In this document: in pieces, positions 10,751-21,141 of the stretch
How positions within the stretch are numbered: position 1 is the first letter of the stretch
How the letters are laid out: each line of letters starts with the position of its first letter
Assembly: GCF_017916325.1 (NCBI RefSeq)
Contig: NC_090169.1
Span: forward strand, 431,001 to 495,000
DNA length: 64,000 bases
DNA from: Leishmania martiniquensis
Taxonomy: Eukaryota; Euglenozoa; Kinetoplastea; Trypanosomatida; Trypanosomatidae
Direction: 5' to 3'
The notes under the pieces: generated by a model
Told to the model about the DNA's origin: nothing
What the model saw: only the letters and a program-made list of their open reading frames with translations
Databases searched by the model: none
Made by a program: the position numbers and the translations under genes

Positions 10751-13700
10751 GCGCGCGTAGTGGCGCGGATTGCTGCCTGCTGGCGAGGCGCGGTGCTGAG
10801 GAGCTGCGGCTGCTGCCCGTGGAGCGGCTGCGCACGCGTCGCGGAATGTCCCCTTCCGCTTGTGACTGACCGGCCGCCTCTGGAGCGGTGGTGGCGACGG
10901 CGGTACGCAGGCAGCGGTGTGTGCCCCGTGGCCGCGCCGCCACTGGGCCCGCTGCCCGGCGCGGCGGGAGGCGTCTGCGGCAGAGCCGTGCGGCAGCCCG
11001 GGAGGCCTGCCTATGGGTGTGCGCCCGGCGCCCCTGCGTGCGCAGCCCTCGCGGCGTCTCGGGTTGGGTGCGTGTGTGGTGGCGAGGTGCGCGTGCGCCG
11101 ACGCCCCCCCCTCACCCTGTCACGCGCATGCGGAGCCGCTGCGGTGGTGCCTCTGCGCCCGCGTGGACCTGCTGAGCCTGTCTGCGCGTGCTGTGCGCCG
11201 TGAGCGGGATGGGCGGTGGCGACGCGGTGCGGCGACTCTCCACGCAGGCGCACAGACGCACCGGCCGCTTCGAGGGCGCCACACCGGTGCACCGAGGGCA
11301 GCGCGAGTGGAGAACGCCGCGGCGAGGGGCCGGGGGTGCGCTGTGCAGCGGCGGCACCCTGCGCGCCCGCCCTCCCCGCTGTGCGCAGCTCCTGTGCTCC
11401 GCCACCGGGGCAGCGAACGAGTGGGGAGGGGGTGATGTGAGGAGCACGCAGTGCCCTCTGCCCTGTACGCTTGACCGGCCCCTCTTGCGCTTGTGTCGCT
11501 CGCTCGGTGCCGTCGCGGCGTGTCTTGGGCCCGCCTGCCTCCCTCAGTTACCATTGGTGCTGTGTGCGCGTCGGCGGGTGGCGCCTCTGCTCCCGCTGCG
11601 CACGCCACGCCACCTGAGCCGCACGTCTCTGTGCCCCACCACTCTGGCCACCCGGCACTTCGCACTTCCTCCCTCCCCCCTCTTTGTTGTCCGCCTCGCT
11701 GCCACGCGGGCTCGCATTGCACATCGGCGCATCCTCTCTTTGGCGCCAAACACGCACGAGCAGAGACACAAAGGCACACGCCCATCTACACTCGATCCTC
11801 TCTTGCTCTGCTCCCGTCTCTCCTCCGTTCTCCCCCTCTACCCCCCTATTCCCTTACCTGTCTCAGCCGCCCCATCAGCGCTGCTGCGCGGGCGCGACAC
11901 CCCCTCGTGGCTGTCTTTGCTGCCCACCTCCACTGGAGCCCCTCCGTCAATCACGCATCTGTTCTGCGACAATGGAGTGCAGGATCGGAATTATCATCTA
12001 TTCAATGATCCAGCTGATCGCCTTTGTGCTGGTCGTAGCGGGGACGGTGCTGGAGATGTTTCGCGTCGGGGCGGGAGGGGGATATTTCGCGGGGTCGTGC
12101 ATGACTCTGTGGGGACTAAAGAGTAACTGCAGAGGTACGCATACTGAGATCACCTCAGACACACTTTGGGATAGCTGTGTACACCGACGCCGGCGCTTTC
12201 ACCTGGCTGGGGCGTTCGCTGTTATCTCAGCCTTTCTCTTTGGTCTCGCGTGCCTTTTCGGATTCATCTCCCTCTGCTGCTGCTCCGGCCTCCGCTGGGT
12301 CTGTCTGGCACTCAACATCATCGGCATTGCCACCCTGTGCATCCCGTGGGCAATGATGGTGATAGTCTATGAGAAGGATGATGGGCAATTCTGCTCCAAG
12401 CTGAAGGAGGAATGCACCTTTGGTGTCGGCTTTGACCTCTTCGTGGCTGCCTGGTGCCTGAATATCTTGAACATCCTATTTTTGCTGCTGCCGTACTAGA
12501 CGAGGGGCCGCGGGTGGTGATGAGGGGGGGGGCACACTTCAGGGGCATTGAGTAGGCACGCAGAGGAGGCTCGCCTGGTAGCGGCGCGGCGCCTGCACGA
12601 TGATGTCCTCGCGAGGGCGCCGGCGAGACCTGTGCCAGCGTGTGAGGGAGGGAGGGAGCGAATGTAGCGGGCCCTCTTGCCCGCCTGTCGCTGGCCTCTC
12701 GCTCTTCTCCGCTGCCTTGGCCGTGGCGCCTCGCATGGCCGTTCGTGTGCCTCCGCAGTGCCCCCGGCGTGTGTGAGCGACTGCTCTCGGGTGCCCTCTC
12801 GTGCCCTCCCCACTGCCGCTGCGGTGTGGGCGGGCAGCTGCCGGCGCGCTGACGGCAGAGCGGCGCGTACATATGAGAGCGGAAGGCCGAATGCGGTTGC
12901 CGCGGCGTCTCTCCTTTACTGCACTGCTCGCCGTTGGGTCTCTCCGCTTTTGTGCTCGCTGCGCTGCCGATCTGTGCGGTGCTCTGCAGCGGGCGGGGCA
13001 CGCGTGGCCCTCCGCCGCCCCGATGCGCGAGTCCCCCTCCCCCCTCCACGACGCCGCTGCCCTGCCGCTGCGGCTGTGCTGTGCGCCCGGCACGCGCGCG
13101 AGGGGTGGCGGCACCGTGGCAGCAGGAGAGGCAGCGAGCGCCGTCGCTGGCGCTGCCCACCTCTGCTGCGTTTCCTCATTTGTCTCCCACACGGCTGCAC
13201 GTGTGCTCGTTCCGCTGTCTGCCTTTTCGTCTCTCGCGCCCTCTTGCTCTTCCTCCTGTGCCGCCGTTGCTTCTTGCGTCTGTCGCTCCCCCTCTCTCTG
13301 GGTGTGCGTGCAGGCGAAGGAGGCGTGTGGAGAGGGCGGATGCAGCCACGCGCACGCTGACGCAGAGGGCGCGCAGCGGTGCGGGTAGAGAGAGAGAGGA
13401 CGGCTTTGCGCTTCTTTCCTCTGCGACTCGCGTCTCTCTGCGTCTGTGTATGCGTTCGGTTTTCTTTTTCTTTCGCCTCTTCGGCCTCTTTTGTGCTTTT
13501 CATCGCTTCGCTCCACCAGTGTGTCCCCCGACGCTATTGTGGGGAGCATCCACCTCACACTGTGGGATGGTGCGCCTGGTGCGGCCGGGGAGAGGCACGA
13601 GGCGCTGGCGGAGCCCAGGGCCTCACAAGGCCCCGGTGTGCCGCTGGCCGACTTTCTCCTCGGGCGCACCCGGTATCCACGCAGAGCACCCTCTGTCAGC

Positions 13701-14569
13701 CTCACGGCGGCCGCCACGGCCTCTGCGGTGGTGCAGGAGCCTGAGCGCAGCCCGCGTGGGTCGGGGCATGCCGTGCACCCGGGTCCGTCCGGCGCCGACC
13801 GAGCGGCGCGTGTGCGGAGAAGGGACGAGGACGGGCAGGGGGAGTCCCGCTCGACGCATGGCCCGACTCGGCGGGTGACGGCACGTCCTTGTTGATGAGG
13901 ACGGCGCTGCTGCGCAGCAGAGGCCGGTGCGCCGTGGTGCGTGCGCGTGTGTCCACGCAAATGCGCGCCGCGACTGACAGAAGGGCGAGTGCTGCATTGC
14001 CGCTGGCAGAGGGGCGCGGCAGAGCGCAATAACTGCCCTACGGCACCGTAACCAAAACCACCAACACGCCGCACACTGCGCTTCGCCCCCGCCTGAGACG
14101 GCAGGAGTGTGCGCGTGTGCGTTTCCTTTCTCTCTTCTGTTTGTGCTTTCAACGGCGCCTCTCTGCGCGTTTTTTCGATCTCTCTTGTCCGTGCTTTCGC
14201 TGCTCGACTGGCGTGCGCCAACGGCGGCACCGCCACGACTGCCGCCCCCTGTCCCACTCGTCTGCGAGAGGAGGGGCTGAGGCGGCGCTGACTCGCTTGC
14301 TGCTGGCGAGTGGCAGGGCTGCGCTGTGTGCGTGCATGTGCGCGGCCTCGCACGCGCGGCTCGTGCGCGTAATCGTGTGGAGACGACTCTGCGTGTCCCT
14401 CTGACGATGCGGCCCCCCTTCTTGCACTCGCGCCTCTCCATTTGCCCCTCTGCGGTCTGCTGCACCTTCGCGCCCGTGTCATGGGCGTGCCTCCTCGGAA
14501 GGTGATGATGATGAGCTGCCGCCCTGGGGCCGACGCGGAGACGGCCACTCCCCGAACGGAAGCTGACGT
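10751..14569 (+). repeat. Amastin tandem array, unit 3
   Basis: Starts 3812 bp after unit 2. It shares with unit 4 a T at the TTGTTGATGAGG site (near 13895), where units 1 and 2 have C. It also has its own changes: one extra G near 11428 and one fewer G near 13588. These private indels shift the long overlapping frames seen on both strands. Confidence 0.95.
11972..12499 (+). CDS. Amastin surface glycoprotein, array copy 3
   Basis: A 175-residue amastin identical to copies 1 and 2 except for Asn68Ser (AAC to AGC at 12173-12175), in the first ectoloop just after the signature at 43-53. The putative splice acceptor AG is at 11865-11866. The membrane topology and stop context are unchanged. The substitution is conservative and lies outside the signature, so function is probably the same. 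Confidence 0.95.
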   Translation: MECRIGIIIYSMIQLIAFVLVVAGTVLEMFRVGAGGGYFAGSCMTLWGLKSNCRGTHTEITSDTLWDSCVHRRRRFHLAGAFAVISAFLFGLACLFGFISLCCCSGLRWVCLALNIIGIATLCIPWAMMVIVYEKDDGQFCSKLKEECTFGVGFDLFVAAWCLNILNILFLLLPY

Positions 14570-15789
14570 GCGCGCGTAGTGGCGCGGATTGCTGCCTGCT
14601 GGCGAGGCGCGGTGCTGAGGAGCTGCGGCTGCTGCCCGTGGAGCGGCTGCGCACGCGTCGCGGAATGTCCCCTTCCGCTTGTGACTGACCGGCCGCCTCT
14701 GGAGCGGTGGTGGCGACGGCGGTACGCAGGCAGCGGTGTGTGCCCCGTGGCCGCGCCGCCACTGGGCCCGCTGCCCGGCGCGGCGGGAGGCGTCTGCGGC
14801 AGAGCCGTGCGGCAGCCCGGGAGGCCTGCCTATGGGTGTGCGCCCGGCGCCCCTGCGTGCGCAGCCCTCGCGGCGTCTCGGGTTGGGTGCGTGTGTGGTG
14901 GCGAGGTGCGCGTGCGCCGACGCCCCCCCCTCACCCTGTCACGCGCATGCGGAGCCGCTGCGGTGGTGCCTCTGCGCCCGCGTGGACCTGCTGAGCCTGT
15001 CTGCGCGTGCTGTGCGCCGTGAGCGGGATGGGCGGTGGCGACGCGGTGCGGCGACTCTCCACGCAGGCGCACAGACGCACCGGCCGCTTCGAGGGCGCCA
15101 CACCGGTGCACCGAGGGCAGCGCGAGTGGAGAACGCCGCGGCGAGGGGCCGGGGGTGCGCTGTGCAGCGGCGGCACCCTGCGCGCCCGCCCTCCCCGCTG
15201 TGCGCAGCTCCTGTGCTCCGCCACCGGGGCAGCGAACGAGTGGGGAGGGGTGATGTGAGGAGCACGCAGTGCCCTCTGCCCTGTACGCTTGACCGGCCCC
15301 TCTTGCGCTTGTGTCGCTCGCTCGGTGCCGTCGCGGCGTGTCTTGGGCCCGCCTGCCTCCCTCAGTTACCATTGGTGCTGTGTGCGCGTCGGCGGGTGGC
15401 GCCTCTGCTCCCGCTGCGCACGCCACGCCACCTGAGCCGCACGTCTCTGTGCCCCACCACTCTGGCCACCCGGCACTTCGCACTTCCTCCCTCCCCCCTC
15501 TTTGTTGTCCGCCTCGCTGCCACGCGGGCTCGCATTGCACATCGGCGCATCCTCTCTTTGGCGCCAAACACGCACGAGCAGAGACACAAAGGCACACGCC
15601 CATCTACACTCGATCCTCTCTTGCTCTGCTCCCGTCTCTCCTCCGTTCTCCCCCTCTACCCCCCTATTCCCTTACCTGTCTCAGCCGCCCCATCAGCGCT
15701 GCTGCGCGGGCGCGACACCCCCTCGTGGCTGTCTTTGCTGCCCACCTCCACTGGAGCCCCTCCGTCAATCACGCATCTGTTCTGCGACA

Positions 15790-16320
15790 ATGGAGTGCAG
15801 GATCGGAATTAGTGTATACGTGATTCTGCAGTTCATCTCGTTTCTGTTCGTGGTGGTGGGCACACCGATCGAGTTCTTTGTCATAAAGGAGGGCCTTGGG
15901 TTTGAGACGAGGGTCTGCCTCACGTTGTGGGGGTTTAGTAGAAACTGCTCGAAAACTCGTTTCGATATCACGCTAGTGGATCTCTGGGCCGAGTGCCCGG
16001 CCCGCCTTCGCCGCTTCCGCGCTGGTGAAGCTTTTGCGGTCATGTCCATCTTCCTTTACGGCGCTGCGGCCGTGCTGGGCTTACTTATCTTATTGTACAG
16101 CTCTGCTGGCTTCCGCTGGGTCTGTCTGGCACTCAACATCATCGGCATTGCCACCCTGTGCATCCCGTGGGCGTTGATGTTGACGGCCCAGCGCACTGAC
16201 CATGATAAGTTTTGCATAAATCTTCTTACAGACTTTAATTTCGGTGCAGGCTTTGCCCTCTTCGTGGCTGCCTGGTGCCTGAATATCTTGAACATCCTAT
16301 TTTTGCTGCTGCCGTACTAG
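15790..16320 (+). CDS. Amastin surface glycoprotein, array copy 4 (divergent mosaic)
   Basis: A 176-residue amastin with the same four-pass layout. The first 22 nt (MECRIGI), a 61-nt block covering the start of TM3 (16112-16172) and the 3' end from 16257 (TM4) are identical to copies 1-3. The segments between are strongly diverged, covering TM1, the first ectoloop, TM2 and the second ectoloop. The signature at residues 43-53 reads CLTLWGFSRNC, with Ser where the family usually has K/R/Q. TM1 carries VVVGTPIEFF, more like the single-copy amastins at 20533 and 26509 (VGTPI/VGTPL) than like copies 1-3 (VAGTVLEMF). The putative splice AG is at 15683-15684. The pattern fits gene conversion between an older distinct amastin and the array. 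Confidence 0.95.
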   Translation: MECRIGISVYVILQFISFLFVVVGTPIEFFVIKEGLGFETRVCLTLWGFSRNCSKTRFDITLVDLWAECPARLRRFRAGEAFAVMSIFLYGAAAVLGLLILLYSSAGFRWVCLALNIIGIATLCIPWALMLTAQRTDHDKFCINLLTDFNFGAGFALFVAAWCLNILNILFLLLPY

Positions 16321-17338
16321 ACGAGGGGCCGCGGGTGGTGATGAGGGGGGGGCACACTTCAGGGGCATTGAGTAGGCACGCAGAGGAGGCTCGCCTGGTA
16401 GCGGCGCGGCGCCTGCACGATGATGTCCTCGCGAGGGCGCCGGCGAGACCTGTGCCAGCGTGTGAGGGAGGGAGGGAGCGAATGTAGCGGGCCCTCTTGC
16501 CCGCCTGTCGCTGGCCTCTCGCTCTTCTCCGCTGCCTTGGCCGTGGCGCCTCGCATGGCCGTTCGTGTGCCTCCGCAGTGCCCCCGGCGTGTGTGAGCGA
16601 CTGCTCTCGGGTGCCCTCTCGTGCCCTCCCCACTGCCGCTGCGGTGTGGGCGGGCAGCTGCCGGCGCGCTGACGGCAGAGCGGCGCGTACATATGAGAGC
16701 GGAAGGCCGAATGCGGTTGCCGCGGCGTCTCTCCTTTACTGCACTGCTCGCCGTTGGGTCTCTCCGCTTTTGTGCTCGCTGCGCTGCCGATCTGTGCGGT
16801 GCTCTGCAGCGGGCGGGGCACGCGTGGCCCTCCGCCGCCCCGATGCGCGAGTCCCCCTCCCCCCTCCACGACGCCGCTGCCCTGCCGCTGCGGCTGTGCT
16901 GTGCGCCCGGCACGCGCGCGAGGGGTGGCGGCACCGTGGCAGCAGGAGAGGCAGCGAGCGCCGTCGCTGGCGCTGCCCACCTCTGCTGCGTTTCCTCATT
17001 TGTCTCCCACACGGCTGCACGTGTGCTCGTTCCGCTGTCTGCCTTTTCGTCTCTCGCGCCCTCTTGCTCTTCCTCCTGTGCCGCCGTTGCTTCTTGCGTC
17101 TGTCGCTCCCCCTCTCTCTGGGTGTGCGTGCAGGCGAAGGAGGCGTGTGGAGAGGGCGGATGCAGCCACGCGCACGCTGACGCAGAGGGCGCGCAGCGGT
17201 GCGGGTAGAGAGAGAGAGAGGACGGCTTTGCGCTTCTTTCCTCTGCGACTCGCGTCTCTCTGCGTCTGTGTATGCGTTCGGTTTTCTTTTTCTTTCGCCT
17301 CTTCGGCCTCTTTTGTGCTTTTCATCGCTTCGCTCCAC

Positions 17339-17771
17339 CAGTGTGTCCCCCGACGCTATTGTGGGGAGCATCCACCTCACACTGTGGGATGGTGCGCCTG
17401 GTGCGGCCGGGGGAGAGGCACGAGGCGCTGGCGGAGCCCAGGGCCTCACAAGGCCCCGGTGTGCCGCTGGCCGACTTTCTCCTCGGGCGCACCCGGTATC
17501 CACGCAGAGCACCCTCTGTCAGCCTCACGGCGGCCGCCACGGCCTCTGCGGTGGTGCAGGAGCCTGAGCGCAGCCCGCGTGGGTCGGGGCATGCCGTGCA
17601 CCCGGGTCCGTCCGGCGCCGACCGAGCGGCGCGTGTGCGGAGAAGGGACGAGGACGGGCAGGGGGAGTCCCGCTCGACGCATGGCCCGACTCGGCGGGTG
17701 ACGGCACGTCCTTGTTGATGAGGACGGCGCTGCTGCGCAGCAGAGGCCGGTGCGCCGTGGTGCGTGCGCGT
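17339..17771 (+). repeat. 433-bp spacer block with a dispersed copy (array member in unit 4)
   Basis: This part of the unit trailer matches 30112-30544 at 432 of 433 positions by eye. Equivalent blocks lie in the other units, for example 5885-6317 in unit 1. It lies about 1.02 kb after the amastin stop, so it is probably in the 3' UTR or the following spacer. Confidence 0.85.
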
Positions 17772-18096
17772 GTGTCCACGCAAATGCGCGCCGCGACTGA
17801 CAGAAGGGCGAGTGCTGCATTGCCGCTGGCAGAGGGGCGCGGCAGAGCGCAATAACTGCCCTACGGCACCGTAACCAAAACCACCAACACGCCGCACACT
17901 GCGCTTCGCCCCCGCCTGAGACGGCAGGAGTGTGCGCGTGTGCGTTTCCTTTCTCTCTTCTGTTTGTGCTTTCAACGGCGCCTCTCTGCGCGTTTTTTCG
18001 ATCTCTCTTGTCCGTGCTTTCGCTGCTCGACTGGCGTGCGCCAACGGCGGCACCGCCACGACTGCCGCCCCCTGTCCCACTCGTCTGCGAGAGGAG

Positions 18097-20355
18097 AAGC
18101 GGAGGGTAGGAGGAGCTGCTTCATTGAAGGAGAGGTCGGCGTGTTCCCCTGCGGATGTGGGAGAAGCTGGCAGAAGTTGAAGGGAGCAGCAAAGAGGAGG
18201 ATGGGGAAATTTTGTTTGCTTTCTTTGCCTGAACGGGCGTGGTAGAGGGATGGCCTTTTTTCGCCGCGTTGGCCGTGCGAAGCGTTGGCTTGCCGATGTC
18301 AGGTTGCCTTAATGCTTGTGTGTTCCCCAAAGCGTTTTTGGTGACTGGTCGTTTGACATCGATCGCGACGTGAAACGTGCGAGTGCCGTTGGAGATGTCG
18401 TGATCCGGACTGCTTTGTGAAGTTAAGGAGCAGGTGGGCGCGCAACACAGTTTGGCTGTGTTTGGGTTTCTTTTTCATCGGGCGTGTGAGAGAGTTTTTC
18501 TTTTTTTTCTTGGAAATGATTTCTGACCGTTTGCCGTGGAAAGGAGCAGGTGAAGGGCGAGAAGGGAGGAAGGCGTGGTATCATGCGTATCCCGGGTATA
18601 TATATACATGTTCACAGATATGTATGCGTATATCTATATATATCTATATATAATATCTAAGTATCTAGATAGATATATGTATGTGCATGCGTATACGTAT
18701 TTTATTTCTACCCCCCCCCCCCACTGTTTTCGTGGTGCTCCGTCTGTTCCGTTTTGCTCCTCTTTTTCTATTTTCGGTTTCGTTTCTTCTTTTTTTTCTT
18801 TCAACATTTTTGCTCCATGCCTCTCTGTTTCTCTCTCGACACGGCCAGGGAAAGTTCTCAGTGCTCCCCGAGAGCTCTCTTGAACGGTCTTCCGTGACAC
18901 GTTTCGTTTCTTTTTTTGTTCGCGTGTGCACTCTCTTTCTCTCTCTCTGTGCTTTCTGCCAAAGTGTGGTCGTTTAGCAGTACATATAGCTCACTACGTT
19001 ATGCATCTTCGCCTTGTGCTCCTTGCTCTCCCCTCTCACGGCTGTGACATATTCCTGCCGTTGGCTGGTGGTGCGCCCCCCCTCCCCATTCCCCCCTTGT
19101 GGTTCTTTTTCTCTCCGTCAGCGCTTTTCTCCCTGTCGGGACAGGAGCACGTTTAGTCTTCGATGCTGCTGTATCTCTCCTTGAGTGTGAGAATGCCTTT
19201 GCGTTGGCGCCGCTGCAGCCCACGTCAGCTGTACCGTAGACAGTGCATATATACAGAAACGGAAAAGAAGAAACAAAAGAGAAGGACCTATGTGGAAGCG
19301 ACCATGACAGAGGAGCAAAGGCAGCTGAGCGTTGTTAGCGCGTCATTGTCGCCCTTTCAGAACAGAAATACATTTTTTTTTCTCTTGATCTGCGTAAAAA
19401 AAAACATACTCAGGGGACGAGTGGGTGCGGCGAAACGAGAGCGAATGCAACAGGCGCCGTAAATAACCGACTCCCCCCTCTCTCAAACGGAGAGGAGCAT
19501 ACATCCCAGGCGTTCAGGCAACGGAAGAAAATGCCACACCAACGCAGAAGTTAGGAAGAGTGCTGGCGCAGGCGCCTGCATCAGTCTCAGTTGACGAAAA
19601 AGGAAAGGTTGGCGCGTATGCGTGTGTGTGTGTGTGTGGGGTGGTGGTGAAAGAGTGAGAAGAGGGTAGCAGAGGAGGAGAGGGTACAGCCACCGAGAGG
19701 GGAGCAGGAATGATTGGAAGATTGGAGATGGAGGAGAAGGTGAGCGAGCAAGGGAAAGGCGCGGTGGTAAAGAGTGCGGTGCCATGCGCTTTCTGTGCTT
19801 CGGCCTCCGTCCACTACCCTTCTCTTCTCATTTGTTCTTCCACCTCGTGCCACTTTCCGTGTCTTCGATCGCCTGCTCGCCAGTGTTCAATGCGCTCCTT
19901 CCCCCTCCCCCCTCCCACACACACGCAAGCTTCTCGCGCTACATGCCCCCCTCTCCTTTCCACCTTTTTCTATGCGCTGCTGCCCCCCTTTGTGGCGATC
20001 CGGTCCACATATGCATCCGTCCTTCCACTGCGCTCGTGCCGCTGCTACAAATCTTTCACTCTCCTCTCCTTTTCTGTCTCTCTCTATCTCAACATGTCTT
20101 CCTGTGTGGTGATCGCATCGTTGCATGCCACTATTTATACCCCCGCTTACCAACTCATCCACAATGGTGCACGTGCTCACTGGCCGCTCCCCCAGCTCGC
20201 TCGCCCTCTCTCTCTCGCTTGCACTTGCCTTTTAACGCTGCATTCCTCCACACCAGCTCTTATTCGTTCTCATCCGTTTTGTCTCTCCCTTGCGCGTGCG
20301 CAATCCGCTTTCATCGTCTCTATTCTCTCTCTTACTTTCGTTTACTCTCCCTTTT
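18097..20355. other. Spacer after the array, no convincing gene
   Basis: Sequence becomes less GC-rich and T-rich immediately after the array. It holds a TA-rich microsatellite (18597-18700), a run of 12 C at 18711-18722 and long T-rich stretches. From about 19800 it is a C/T-rich leader to the next amastin. No frame with credible protein features was seen. Confidence 0.6.
18597..18722. repeat. TA-rich microsatellite followed by poly-C run
   Basis: Interrupted TA/TATC repeats cover about 18597-18700, followed by 12 consecutive C at 18711-18722. Low-complexity intergenic sequence. Confidence 0.7.
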
Positions 20356-20357
20356 AG
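20290..20357 (+). promoter_or_regulatory. Polypyrimidine tract and putative trans-splice acceptor, amastin at 20533
   Basis: The T/C-rich run ends in CTCTCCCTTTTAG, with AG at 20356-20357, giving a 5' UTR of about 175 nt. A second candidate AG is at 20439-20440 after CTCTTCTAC. Upstream in-frame sequence (from 20290) would be removed by either, supporting the ATG at 20533. Confidence 0.5.
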
Positions 20358-20532
20358 CGAACGCATATCGCCCCAGCGTCTGTGCCCCCCCTCCCCTCCC
20401 CTTACACAAACACACACCGTTGCTTTGCGCTCTTCTACAGGTGGACTCTCTCACGGCAGGGGCTCTCTTTCTACCGAGGCGTCTAAGCGTTTTCCCAACG
20501 AAGACGAGAACACCTGTTGCGCTTACTTGAAG

Positions 20533-21141
20533 ATGTGCAACGCACCCTGCCGCGCAGGCATCACCATCTACTGCATTCTGCAGCTCGCCGCTTTCCTCTT
20601 TATCCTCGTTGGCACCCCCATTGACCAGTTCCGTGTGCAGAACACGCAAATCTTCAGCAACAGTCCGTGCCTCTCGCTGTGGGGCTTGAAGAAGGAGTGC
20701 AACTCGGCCAAGTGGGATGTCCGAACGAACGAGCTATGGAAAGAGTGCCCTGAGCGCCTGAAGCGCTTCCGCGCGGCCGAGGCGCTAAGCATTGCTGCTA
20801 TTGCCATCAGCGGTGTGGCGTGCCTCTTCGGCTTTGTCATGCTTTGCTGTTGCCGCTGCCTGCGCGGGGTGTGCCTGGCTCTGAACGTTCTCGCCACCGG
20901 CTGCGGCTGCGCCGTCACCGCGCTCATGATCGACGCTTACTACAACAATCACGAGGACGGCCCTCAGCGCGACAAGAATACCTGCTTCGCGCTCCGCAAG
21001 AGGGGATCCGTCACTCAGCCCTTTGCCACTGGTGACGGTTCAGAGCTCACCAGTTACACGTACGGTGCCGGCTTCGCCCTCCACATTGTCGGATGGGGCC
21101 TCTGCTTCATCAACATCTTCTTCCTGATGTTGCCGTGCTAG
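20533..21141 (+). CDS. Amastin surface glycoprotein (single copy, 202 residues)
   Basis: The start MCNAPCRAGIT gives a 202-residue four-pass protein. TM1 is about residues 10-28. The signature CLSLWGLKKEC at 46-56 fits the family pattern well. TM2 is about 83-105 with a CCC cluster at its end, TM3 about 110-132 and TM4 at the C-terminus (GLCFINIFFLMLPC). The second ectoloop, between TM3 and TM4, is longer than in the array amastins, with polar residues such as NNHEDGPQRDKN and a Gly/Ser/Thr stretch. This accounts for the extra ~27 residues. Coding composition is more GC3-rich than in copies 1-4. It is surrounded by unique sequence and is not part of the tandem repeat. Confidence 0.95.
   Translation: MCNAPCRAGITIYCILQLAAFLFILVGTPIDQFRVQNTQIFSNSPCLSLWGLKKECNSAKWDVRTNELWKECPERLKRFRAAEALSIAAIAISGVACLFGFVMLCCCRCLRGVCLALNVLATGCGCAVTALMIDAYYNNHEDGPQRDKNTCFALRKRGSVTQPFATGDGSELTSYTYGAGFALHIVGWGLCFINIFFLMLPC

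Larger units (their letters stand above)
14570..18096 (+). repeat. Amastin tandem array, unit 4 (truncated at its 3' end)
   Basis: Starts 3819 bp after unit 3 and follows the other units closely until 18096, where identity stops abruptly after CTGCGAGAGGAG. The last 296 bp of a full unit (14274-14569 in unit 3) are missing. Within the unit the amastin coding sequence is divergent in two blocks (15812-16111 and 16173-16256), while everything around it is near-identical. Confidence 0.95.

Noticed and set aside
12539..14548. A 669-codon open frame on the minus strand in unit 3 of the amastin array
   Set aside because: The same sequence in units 1, 2 and 4 is broken into different frames by 1-2 bp indels, so the frame is not conserved even between near-identical copies. 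It is Arg/Ala/Ser-rich as expected for antisense of GC-rich spacer.
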